10,965 bases of DNA from positions 1 to 10,965 of the forward strand of contig JBKKBI010000032.1 of NCBI GenBank assembly GCA_046714175.1. Reading direction: 5' to 3'. Source of the DNA: UBA11373 sp046714175 (GTDB lineage: Bacteria; Actinomycetota; Acidimicrobiia; Spongiisociales; UBA11373). Below, piece after piece: positions 1-5,468 of the stretch; position 1 is the first letter of the stretch, and every line of letters starts with the position of its first letter. The translations under genes were made by a program, and so were the position numbers. The notes beneath the pieces were generated by a model. The model was not told where the DNA came from. It was given only the letters and a program-made list of their open reading frames with translations, and did no database searches.

Positions 1-378
1 GGCACCACCTTCCGGCTCAGCACCCACCTCGCCGAGGACGGTCGGCCGGTGGTAATGAACCTGTGGGCCTCGTCGTGCCTCCCGTGCCGGGAGGAAATGC
101 CCGCCCTCGACGCCGCCGCCGCCGCCCACCCCGACGTGTACTTCCTGGGCGTGGCCGTGGAGGACGACCCGCTGGCGGCCGAAGCGTTCGCCGCCGAGAT
201 CGGTGTCGCCTACGCACTGGCGATCGACGAAGCGGACCGAGTCGGCCGCCGCTACCCCTCGTGGGGTCTTCCCACGACCTTCTTCATCTCCAGCGAAGGC
301 GAAATCGTGAAGACCATATTCGGCGCGGTGGATGAGGAACAACTGGCGGCGTATATCGAGGAGGCGTTTGGCCCCTAA
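1..378 (+). CDS. TlpA/ResA-family thioredoxin-like protein, 5' truncated
   Basis: The frame is open from base 1, so the start lies outside the window; 125 residues are visible. The N-terminal part reads as the end of the first thioredoxin strand-helix unit. It is followed by W22-A-S-S-C26-L-P-C29-REEMP, the CxxC redox motif of TlpA/ResA/DsbE-type proteins, and by W88-G-L-P91-TTFFI, which carries the conserved cis-proline facing the active site. Family members reduce disulfides outside the membrane, for example in cytochrome c maturation, or serve as general thiol oxidoreductases. A signal peptide or membrane anchor would be in the missing part. The position before the first Cys is Ser where many relatives have Trp (WASWC). 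The gene ends 90 bp before the convergent Nudix gene, with a heptamer array between. The exact role cannot be told; a peroxiredoxin is less likely because the resolving motif is a clear CxxC. Confidence 0.88.
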   Translation, partial: GTTFRLSTHLAEDGRPVVMNLWASSCLPCREEMPALDAAAAAHPDVYFLGVAVEDDPLAAEAFAAEIGVAYALAIDEADRVGRRYPSWGLPTTFFISSEGEIVKTIFGAVDEEQLAAYIEEAFGP

Positions 379-386
379 GAAGCTGT

Positions 387-462
387 CCGGTCTCCGGTCT
401 CCGGCCTCCGGTCTCCGGCCTCCGGTCTCCGGTCTCCGGGCCTCCTCCGGTCTCCGGTCTCC
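387..462. repeat. Tandem heptanucleotide array (CCGGTCT / CCGGCCT)
   Basis: Seven in-phase heptamers run from 387 to 435: five CCGGTCT and two with a T-to-C change (CCGGCCT). An 8-base unit and a 3-base remnant follow, then two more CCGGTCT copies (447-460). The array fills the gap between the stop codons of two convergent genes (378 and 469). There is no spacer-repeat alternation, so it is not CRISPR. It resembles the short tandemly repeated heptanucleotides known from cyanobacteria only in unit length and intergenic location. A length-variable microsatellite formed by slippage is the simplest view. Confidence 0.9.
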
Positions 463-468
463 CCTCGC

Positions 469-954
469 CTAGTCCACATCCCCCACATACACCGCTCCCG
501 GCGGGTCGCCGCGGAGGTATGACAGCAATGACGGCACCAGCGCTTTCGGGTAGAAGACGACCTCGGCCATCCTCTCCGGGGTGAGCCACTCCACTGCTTC
601 CTGATAGACATCGGCCTCGGTGGGATCGCCATGGTCGGCGACGAACTCGGCGGCGAACATGAACTCGATCGCATGTTCCGCAGGATCGAAGGGCGTCTCA
701 TCTCGGAGCGCCACGATCAGTTCCCGCACCCACAGGAGCGGGCCGGGCGCCACCTCGACTCCAGTCTCCTCGCGCACTTCGCGTACCAGCGCCGCCGCCA
801 GGGTCTCGCCGGGATGCTGCCCGCCCCCGGGAAGGAGGTACCAGTCGGGGCCGCTATTCCCGTGGGTGCGGTTGCGGGTGGCGAGCAGCGCTCCGCTCAC
901 GACGACGACTGCCTTGGCCGAGGGACGGAACCGCTCCGCCCGGCGCTCGGTCAC
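469..954 (-). CDS. Nudix hydrolase
   Basis: The protein (161 aa from the GTG at 954) has a perfect Nudix box, GX5EX7REUXEEXGU, read as GGQHPGE, seven residues, then REVREETGV. This loop-helix-loop binds the divalent metal that drives hydrolysis of a nucleoside diphosphate linked to another moiety. The segment before it (WYLLPGGG) is the usual strand leading into the box. The substrate cannot be assigned; mutT-like dNTP sanitation, ADP-ribose or CoA derivatives are all possible. I chose GTG at 954 because it forms a GTGA overlap with the stop of the upstream hydratase gene (951-953) and has GGAAGGG just upstream. A GTG at 966 would add four residues and place the start inside that Shine-Dalgarno. 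It is the last gene of the leftward block and is probably translationally coupled to its neighbour. Confidence 0.93.
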   Translation of the reverse strand: MTERRAERFRPSAKAVVVVSGALLATRNRTHGNSGPDWYLLPGGGQHPGETLAAALVREVREETGVEVAPGPLLWVRELIVALRDETPFDPAEHAIEFMFAAEFVADHGDPTEADVYQEAVEWLTPERMAEVVFYPKALVPSLLSYLRGDPPGAVYVGDVD

Positions 955-1718
955 CGGCCCTTCCACTGCGGATGGCGCTTCTCGTTGAAGGCGGCGACCC
1001 CTTCGGCGGCGTCCTCGGTCGAGGCGACCGCGGTGAGGCCGAGGTGGAGTCGGTCGAGAGCGACATCGAACGGAAGATCCTCGGTGGCATAGAAAGCGTC
1101 GCGGCCGAACCGCATCACCACCGGACTGGCCGCCGCCAGCGACACCACCACCAAATCGACCGCGGCATCCAGCTCATTGCGGGGCACCACCCGTGACACC
1201 GCGCCGAGTCGCATTGCCTCCTCGGCGGTGATGCGCCGGCCCGACATCATCAGTTCCAGCACCGCCTTGTGGGGCATGACCCGCTGCAGAACCGCAGTCA
1301 CCATCATCGGCCACAAACCCACCTTCACTTCCGGGAGGCCGAAGGTGGCGTCGTCGACGGCAACGACGACGTCACAGGCGGCAGCCAGCCCAAACCCACC
1401 GGCCAGTGCGTGGCCATTGACCCGGGCCACGGTCGGCTTGCCGCATCCTCGCAGCGCCCGAAACAGGTCCGCCAGCGCACCCCGGGCCTGGTGGTCGGCG
1501 ATGGGCCGATCGACGAATCCTCCGCTGAGGTCGCCACCGGCGGAGAACGCCTGGTCTCCGGCGCCGGTGATCACGATCACCTTGACCTCGGGATCGGCGG
1601 CGGCCTGGCGCACCAGGTCCGCCATCTCGGCGACGGCCGCGTTCGACAACGGGTTGCGCCGCTCCGGATCCTCGAGAGTGATGGTGGCCCGGGGAGGCGC
1701 CGACTCGTAACGAAGCAT
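951..1718 (-). CDS. Enoyl-CoA hydratase/isomerase family protein
   Basis: This 255-aa protein has the crotonase fold signature: AFSAGGDLS (residues 57-64) and NGHALAGGFG (101-110) supply the oxyanion-hole backbone amides, and ATFGLPEVKVGLWP (124-137) carries the conserved acidic residue E130. In classical enoyl-CoA hydratase two glutamates act (Glu144 and Glu164 of the rat enzyme). Here the Glu144 position is Gly110, while the Glu164 equivalent E130 is kept. The protein is therefore a crotonase-family enzyme acting on a CoA thioester, but syn-hydration of 2-enoyl-CoA should not be assumed; isomerase or another crotonase reaction is possible. The C-terminus (AFNEKRHPQWKGR) is typical of the family, and the length is normal. 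The ATG at 1718 has no clear Shine-Dalgarno. It lies 34 bp after the HD gene and overlaps the Nudix gene by 4 bp. Confidence 0.93.
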   Translation of the reverse strand: MLRYESAPPRATITLEDPERRNPLSNAAVAEMADLVRQAAADPEVKVIVITGAGDQAFSAGGDLSGGFVDRPIADHQARGALADLFRALRGCGKPTVARVNGHALAGGFGLAAACDVVVAVDDATFGLPEVKVGLWPMMVTAVLQRVMPHKAVLELMMSGRRITAEEAMRLGAVSRVVPRNELDAAVDLVVVSLAAASPVVMRFGRDAFYATEDLPFDVALDRLHLGLTAVASTEDAAEGVAAFNEKRHPQWKGR

Positions 1719-1752
1719 GGCGGGAGGGTAACGCGGGGAGGGCTATTGGCTG

Positions 1753-2937
1753 TTAGGCCGCGATCGCCCCGCGTCTCTCCAGGACGCTCCGCAGCACCGC
1801 AACCACAGCGGGGTCGAAGTCGTAGGCGGCGCCGCGGTGCAGGGTTTCGATCGCCTCCAGCGGTGTCCCACCGCCGCACACCTCCTCGTCGTAGGCGGCG
1901 ACCACGCGCACGATATGGGCCTCCCGCGACAACGCCGGGTCGCGTTGTTCCCCGGGACGCCGGTAGGGGTCGTACATGACGGCCACGAGATCAGCCACGG
2001 GTTCGAGGTGGACCGCCTCACCGATGATCGCCGCCGACCAGGCGGACACGTCGGAGGGCGTGTACTGGCCTCCCGCCACCGCCGGGTTGGCCAGAACCAG
2101 GCGCCCGATGTCGTGCAGCAACGAGGCATACTCGATCCGGTCCAGGCTGGCGCGGCCGAGCCCGAGCTGGGCTCCCACCGCGGCGGAGAGGTCGGCGGTG
2201 CGCTCGGCGTGACCGGGCCGACCCATCCCCCCTGCCTCGGGGATGCGACCGAGCGCGCGCATGGTCTGCTGGTAGGTACTCCTGGTCGCCTGGAGCCGAT
2301 GCAGTGAGATGTGACCGAAGGCATAAGGGAGTCCGGCCAATGGCAACGCCCACCAGCCCATCGCCGGCTGAGTCATGGCGTACAACGCAGCCGACGAATA
2401 GAGGATGGCGTGGGCCGGCCAGTCGGCGAGGGCGCGGATCAGGTGCAGGCGGCGGGGCTCCGTGCGGTCGGACACCAGCATCCGCACCACACTCGAAGCC
2501 AGATAGCCGGCCACGCCACAAGCCGCGTAGGTGCCGAGGACCAGCCACTCGGCGGCCCCACGGCCATCGAGCAAGAGCGACGCGATGGCGAATCCGCCGC
2601 CGAACACCACGATCCCGGCGGGCTCGGAGGGAAGCCGGCCGTCATCGACGGGGCGGCGATGCCTGGCCCACTTCACCGCGCGCGACAGGGGTAGGGCCAC
2701 CGCGCCCGCGCCGAGGACGAGCACCGCTGATCCGTGCGACGAGAGTGCGACCGCGCCGGCGAGGGCGGGGGCGACCGACACGCCGAGCCCTGACGGGGTT
2801 GGCATGGGCACCAATGAAGCCAGCACGTAGCCGACCACGACCAGCGCCAACACCGGGCCTGGCCACCACATGATGGCCATGGCGATACCGACGGCGAGGC
2901 TCGTCGCGAGAACGACGGGGTGCAGGCGGTCAGGCAC
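1753..2937 (-). CDS. Membrane protein with degenerate HD-GYP-like domain
   Basis: The protein has 394 aa from the GTG at 2937. Roughly residues 7-205 are hydrophobic helices (several between 7 and 85, more at 105-205), giving a multi-pass membrane domain. A cytoplasmic HD-like domain follows, with GH243AERT and LLH275D276IG. HD-GYP enzymes hydrolyse cyclic di-GMP with ligands from H, HD, H, HHE and D motifs plus a GYP loop. Here HHExxDGxGYP is replaced by MYDPYRRPG, and the late Asp of the ADAFDA motif aligns with Ala (VAAYDE). Most of the metal site is gone, so a regulatory or sensor role, not catalysis, is my inference. It has the same layout as its upstream neighbour and is probably a diverged paralogue. 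GTG 2937 overlaps that gene by 8 bp and has GGGAG about 10 bases upstream; a GTG at 2979 and a start at 2988 are also in frame and would lengthen the overlap. Confidence 0.85.
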   Translation of the reverse strand: MPDRLHPVVLATSLAVGIAMAIMWWPGPVLALVVVGYVLASLVPMPTPSGLGVSVAPALAGAVALSSHGSAVLVLGAGAVALPLSRAVKWARHRRPVDDGRLPSEPAGIVVFGGGFAIASLLLDGRGAAEWLVLGTYAACGVAGYLASSVVRMLVSDRTEPRRLHLIRALADWPAHAILYSSAALYAMTQPAMGWWALPLAGLPYAFGHISLHRLQATRSTYQQTMRALGRIPEAGGMGRPGHAERTADLSAAVGAQLGLGRASLDRIEYASLLHDIGRLVLANPAVAGGQYTPSDVSAWSAAIIGEAVHLEPVADLVAVMYDPYRRPGEQRDPALSREAHIVRVVAAYDEEVCGGGTPLEAIETLHRGAAYDFDPAVVAVLRSVLERRGAIAA

Positions 2938-4228
2938 GGATCGCCCGCTCCCGCACCAGCCGCTCCACCTCGGCAGCACTCTCCTCATCGGGGGAGCCGT
3001 ACTGCTCCCCGCTGACCTCGATGGCGGCGATCAGCGCCTCGACGACATCGCTGCCGTACACCTCGCGGCGGTCGCGCAACAGCTGGAAAGCCGTCGGCTG
3101 AGTAACCGCGGCGCGGTAGGAGCGGGTGCTGGTCACTGCATCGAAGGCGTCGGCCGCGGCAAGGATCCGCGCTTCGAGTTCGATTCCCTCAGCGCCGTCG
3201 AGCAAGGCGTGCAGGGCGCTGGCGATCCCCACCATCGGAGCGAGGAAGTCGACGCCGCCGAGCAGGTCTTCGACGAGGCGCATGTGGTGCAGCATCTCCC
3301 GGTATTCGTCGTCGGTGAGAGAGTCCGGTTTGTGCAAGAGCTCCGCTGGAACCGCAACCTTGCCGACGTCGTGGAGGAGGGCCGCCCACCGCAACCGTTC
3401 CTGACGATCGGCATCGAACCCGAGTCGCTCCGCAGTGGCACGGGCGAACCCAGCAACCCGTTCGGTGTGACCCCGGGTGTAAGGGTCGAGCGCTTCGACC
3501 GCCTTCACGAAACCGCGGATGGTGTCCTCGTGGGCGCGGCGCAACTGCGAGTAGGAGCGGAACCCCATCTGGCCGACCAGGAAGGTCACGAAGATGAGTG
3601 GAAGAATCACCGGTCCCACCAACGCGTATCCGGCGCCGAGGATGCCGCCAAAGGCGCCGAGCACACCGAGGGCGATGTGATTGGGGAGCATCTTCGACCA
3701 CGGCAGGAGGGAGCGGCCGGGGTAGAGGCGGCGCACGATGAACTTGACCAGGCGGAAGTTCACCCAGTCGTACACCGTGGCGGCGAGAGCGGCGCCGGCG
3801 GCGAGCATCGGAAGGTCGGCACGGGTGACGGGACCGTCGGGGAGGAAGGGGAGGAACACCAGGATCCCGATCGTGGTGGAAAGCACTAGTTGGCCGAGGT
3901 TGACCGCCGGACGACTCCACCGCCGCTGCCGGATGTCGTCGGCATGCAGTGCGGAGAGCGCCGCCATCAGGGCCACCGCCAGAATCGCGCTGTCCCGACC
4001 GAAGACCACCGCGGCGGTGAAGGCCGGCATGATCGACCCGGACACGAAGAGCCGGTCGCTGACCTCGACCGAGGAGAACTCGAGGGCGACGAACGCCACC
4101 GCAAACGTAACCCATAACCACAATGGATGCGGGATCGACTGCATGGCGAACAGCGACGCCAGAGTGATGATGCCGAGGACGGCCATCACCAGCGCCAAAA
4201 GCGATCCGCTGAGGTTCTTGGGGTTCAT
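2930..4228 (-). CDS. Membrane-anchored HD-GYP-like phosphohydrolase protein
   Basis: The protein has 432 aa from the ATG at 4228. Residues about 10-220 form an integral membrane domain of roughly six to eight hydrophobic segments. A cytoplasmic HD domain follows: GH254TERV, LLH286D287VGKVAVP, a helix with H314-H315, then ARILAAAD360AFDAVTSTRSYR, which closely matches the HD-GYP C-terminal half. The diagnostic HHExxDGxGYP loop is shortened to LH340AxxDG and then runs straight into the EARI segment, so the GYP residues are missing. Cyclic di-GMP phosphodiesterase activity is therefore doubtful, although part of the metal site remains. It appears to be the first gene of the leftward four-gene block and is followed by its paralogue. 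A TTG at 4258 would add ten residues; I prefer the ATG because neither start has a Shine-Dalgarno and TTG is rarer. AATAAT at 4263-4258 (minus) could be a -10 element, but no good -35 is visible. Confidence 0.88.
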   Translation of the reverse strand: MNPKNLSGSLLALVMAVLGIITLASLFAMQSIPHPLWLWVTFAVAFVALEFSSVEVSDRLFVSGSIMPAFTAAVVFGRDSAILAVALMAALSALHADDIRQRRWSRPAVNLGQLVLSTTIGILVFLPFLPDGPVTRADLPMLAAGAALAATVYDWVNFRLVKFIVRRLYPGRSLLPWSKMLPNHIALGVLGAFGGILGAGYALVGPVILPLIFVTFLVGQMGFRSYSQLRRAHEDTIRGFVKAVEALDPYTRGHTERVAGFARATAERLGFDADRQERLRWAALLHDVGKVAVPAELLHKPDSLTDDEYREMLHHMRLVEDLLGGVDFLAPMVGIASALHALLDGAEGIELEARILAAADAFDAVTSTRSYRAAVTQPTAFQLLRDRREVYGSDVVEALIAAIEVSGEQYGSPDEESAAEVERLVRERAIRA

Positions 4229-4282
4229 GGTGGTTGGTAGCTGGGGTTGCCCGGGCAATTATTCGATTAACCGACCCGCCAG

Positions 4283-4292
4283 CTCACGTGAG
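4283..4292. promoter_or_regulatory. Perfect 10-bp palindrome CTCACGTGAG
   Basis: CTCACGTGAG is a perfect inverted repeat about 55 bp upstream of the HD gene start at 4228, inside a wider CCGAC...GTCGG pair (4271-4275 and 4292-4296). It sits where an operator for the leftward operon could lie, just upstream of the AATAAT -10 candidate. Ten bases can occur by chance in high-GC DNA, so this is weak. Confidence 0.25.
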
Positions 4293-4362
4293 TCGGCAGG
4301 CCAATCGACGTTCACTTCCCACGGTCTGTCGCATGTCACCTACCGCTTCCCTTCTAGGGGCT

Positions 4363-4387
4363 CGGCGTCTTCGCTAGTCGGACGCCG
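4363..4387. other. Perfect 7-bp hairpin with 11-nt loop
   Basis: CGGCGTC (4363-4369) pairs perfectly with GACGCCG (4381-4387) around an 11-base loop. No T-run follows it. It is part of the structured intergenic region and may be an element of an RNA transcribed on either strand. Confidence 0.4.
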
Positions 4388-4462
4388 GCATAGATTCGCT
4401 TCGCTCGCTCTTTCGAGGGCTAATAGCCGTACGGTGAACCCGGACAACCCCTGAGGGTCGTT

Positions 4463-4483
4463 CGTGCCAAATCATTCGGCACG
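4463..4483. other. Perfect 6-bp hairpin CGTGCC / GGCACG
   Basis: CGTGCC (4463-4468) and GGCACG (4478-4483) flank a 9-base loop. It is followed about 30 bp later by the terminator-like hairpin at 4511-4531, so on the + strand the two could be neighbouring stems of one small RNA. Confidence 0.4.
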
Positions 4484-4510
4484 TTCGACACCCACCTTCA
4501 CTTTTCAGGC

Positions 4511-4531
4511 GGGGTCGCAGTGACCCCTTTT
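4511..4531 (+). terminator. Intrinsic-terminator-like hairpin with TTTT tail
   Basis: GGGGTC (4511-4516), loop GCAGT, GACCCC (4522-4527), then TTTT. The stem is a perfect 6 bp and the T-run is on the + strand only. No + strand gene precedes it for more than 4 kb (the nearest ends at 378), so if it is real it must end an unannotated + transcript from within 4229-4510. The T-run is short. Confidence 0.45.
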
Positions 4532-4539
4532 CGCTACCC

Positions 4540-4557
4540 GTCCGGACTAGTCCGGAC
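4540..4557. promoter_or_regulatory. 18-bp perfect palindrome, candidate operator
   Basis: GTCCGGACTAGTCCGGAC is fully self-complementary over 18 bp. It consists of two copies of the 8-bp palindrome GTCCGGAC separated by TA. It lies between two terminator-like hairpins of opposite polarity in the divergent spacer. A binding site for a dimeric or tetrameric regulator is the most natural reading; a hairpin is possible but would have almost no loop. Confidence 0.45.
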
Positions 4558-4561
4558 ACGC

Positions 4562-4600
4562 AAAAGCGGACGCCCCCGCGAGTTGCAGGGAAACGTCCGC
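4562..4600 (-). terminator. Minus-strand terminator-like hairpin
   Basis: On the minus strand GCGGACG (4600-4594) pairs with CGTCCGC (4572-4566), a perfect 7-bp GC-rich stem around a 21-base loop that has some inner CCC/GGG pairing, and is followed by TTTT (4565-4562). No minus-strand gene ends here, so it would terminate an unannotated minus transcript starting right of 4600 or read-through from the antisense strand. On the + strand the same stem lacks a T-run. Confidence 0.4.
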
Positions 4601-4634
4601 CCGAACAGCACGATAGCCCCTCCCTGACTAGTTA

Positions 4635-4656
4635 CCAGCGGTTTTCGCGGTTTTTT
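4635..4656 (+). terminator. Weak + strand terminator-like hairpin with T6
   Basis: CC-A-GCG (4635-4640) pairs with CGCGG (4646-4650) with one bulged A and a GTTTT loop, and is followed by six Ts (4651-4656). The stem is short, but the T-run is the longest in this spacer. If real it would end a small + RNA about 90 bp upstream of the next gene's GTG. Confidence 0.3.
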
Positions 4657-4727
4657 CCCTTCATGACGATCGGTATCCGGGCTGACTACCCTTCGTGGCG
4701 GGTACGTCGAAGCCGCCTGGTTGCGGC

Positions 4728-4735
4728 GGGGAGAG
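4728..4735 (+). promoter_or_regulatory. Ribosome binding site GGGGAGAG deciding a GTG start
   Basis: The purine-rich GGGGAGAG ends 10 bases before the GTG at 4746. No comparable site precedes the further-upstream in-frame start at 4695, so it favours GTG 4746 as the true start of the 204-aa protein. Confidence 0.6.
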
Positions 4736-4745
4736 AATTCGCATC

Positions 4746-5360
4746 GTGGACATCAAGGAAATCGAAGAAACCCTCGCCAGGCTTCCCTCCGTGAATGCGG
4801 TGCGGGTGGCAGCCAATCGGGACGAGATCCGCGAAGTCCACGTGCTCGCCGCCCCGGACAAAGCGGCCAAACAGGTGGTTCGGGACGTGCAGACGCTGGC
4901 GTTGGCCCGCTTCGGCCTCAACATCGATCGCCGCACCATCTCGGTGGTCCAGATCGGACCGGACCGCATCTCCACCCCCGACGATCGCCCGGCGATCAAG
5001 GGAGTCCACGAGATCCCCGAAGGAACCCGCACCACGGTTGCCGTCACGCTGGCCTGGCATGGCGAGGACTACGTCGGCACGGCTACCGGTCCTGCCGCGG
5101 CCTCGGCCCGGATGCGCCTCGTCGGCGAGGCGGCCGTGCGGGCAGTGGAGTCTCTGGTCAACGGCGACGTATTCGCCCTCGACTCCATCGGAGCCCCGGT
5201 GATCGGCATGCGCACCATCGTGGTGGCGGTAGTGGTTTCCACCGGCGAACGCGGCGAAGAGGTCGCAGTGGGCTCTGCGATCAGCGCCGGCGACGACTCC
5301 GAAGCCGCCGTGCGTTCGGTTCTGGATGCTCTCAACCGCAGGATCGGAAGGCCGGAGTAA
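4746..5360 (+). CDS. Conserved hypothetical protein, two-domain, soluble
   Basis: The protein has 204 aa and no signal peptide or membrane segment. I do not recognise a named family. Residues 1-70 have an alternating helix-strand pattern (helix EIEETLARL, strand NAVRVA, strand EIREVHVLAA, helix QVVRDVQTLALARFG, strand RTISVVQI), like a small ferredoxin-like alpha/beta domain. Residues about 95-200 form a second unit with strand TTVAVTLAW, a GxATGPAAASARxRLVGEAAVRAVESL helix, strands RTIVVAVVV and EEVAVGSA, and a final helix DSEAAVRSVLDALNRRI. This order loosely recalls the regulatory domain of 2-isopropylmalate synthase, a weak fold-level impression only. Starting at 4695 adds a poor 17-residue leader; GTG 4746 has a good ribosome site. 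A GC-rich hairpin follows the stop by 4 bp. Confidence 0.85.
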   Translation: MDIKEIEETLARLPSVNAVRVAANRDEIREVHVLAAPDKAAKQVVRDVQTLALARFGLNIDRRTISVVQIGPDRISTPDDRPAIKGVHEIPEGTRTTVAVTLAWHGEDYVGTATGPAAASARMRLVGEAAVRAVESLVNGDVFALDSIGAPVIGMRTIVVAVVVSTGERGEEVAVGSAISAGDDSEAAVRSVLDALNRRIGRPE

Positions 5361-5364
5361 AACC

Positions 5365-5387
5365 GGGCGGCGGGGTATCCGCTGCCC
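5365..5387 (+). terminator. GC-rich 9-bp hairpin after the 204-aa gene
   Basis: GGGCGGCGG (5365-5373) pairs with CCGCTGCCC (5379-5387), nine pairs including one G-U, with a 5-base loop, starting 4 bases after the stop codon. There is no T-run on the + strand; TTTT follows on the minus strand. Its 3' arm runs into heptamer-like CTGCCCG copies. It may attenuate transcription or protect the 3' end. Confidence 0.35.
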
Positions 5388-5400
5388 GCTGCCCGCAAGA
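5379..5400. repeat. Short heptamer-type intergenic repeat (CTGCCCG)n
   Basis: Two adjacent CTGCCCG heptamers (5382-5388, 5389-5395) are followed by CAAGA. The end GCCCGCAAGA (5391-5400) is identical to 7077-7086 in the next-but-one intergenic gap. This points to a dispersed GC-rich intergenic repeat family. Confidence 0.5.
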
Positions 5401-5468
5401 AAAGTCATCAGCAACAGCCGGACAGGACTTCGCCAATCGGCAATCTCCATCCCACTAGCGTCGGTCTT

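Larger units (their letters stand above)
4229..4745. other. Structured divergent intergenic region, possible small RNA locus
   Basis: These 517 bp separate the leftward HD operon from the rightward 204-aa gene. I find no open frame with family resemblance or codon support. What can be seen is a series of hairpins (4363-4387, 4463-4483, 4511-4527, 4566-4600, 4635-4650), an 18-bp palindrome (4540-4557) and a 10-bp palindrome (CTCACGTGAG, 4283-4292). Some hairpins are followed by T-runs on the + strand and one by a T-run on the minus strand. Between two divergent start regions no terminators are expected, so short untranslated transcripts are a reasonable inference. I could not match it to tmRNA, RNase P RNA, SRP RNA or a riboswitch class that I know. 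Confidence 0.5.

Noticed and set aside
387..462. CRISPR array
   Set aside because: Units are contiguous 7-mers without spacers, and there are no cas genes in the window.
2870..3889. 339-codon + strand open frame
   Set aside because: It is antisense to the two HD genes, low in hydrophobic structure and high in Gly, Glu and Arg; codon bias favours the minus frame.
4229..4560. Cyclic di-GMP riboswitch controlling the HD operon
   Set aside because: It would make biological sense, but I could not find the conserved GEMM-I or GEMM-II core sequences on the minus strand. A covariance-model search would settle it.
4566..4656. 6C-type actinobacterial small RNA
   Set aside because: There is a C-run near a stem, but the defining pair of hairpins with six or more Cs in both loops is not present.
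4229..4745. tRNA, tmRNA, RNase P RNA or SRP RNA gene
   Set aside because: No cloverleaf with a TTCRA arm and CCA-type end, no tag-peptide frame, and none of the conserved RNase P or SRP core strings are seen.
1..4745. Mobile element or defence island
   Set aside because: No transposase, integrase, toxin-antitoxin, nuclease or restriction gene, no flanking direct repeats, and uniform base composition and gene style.
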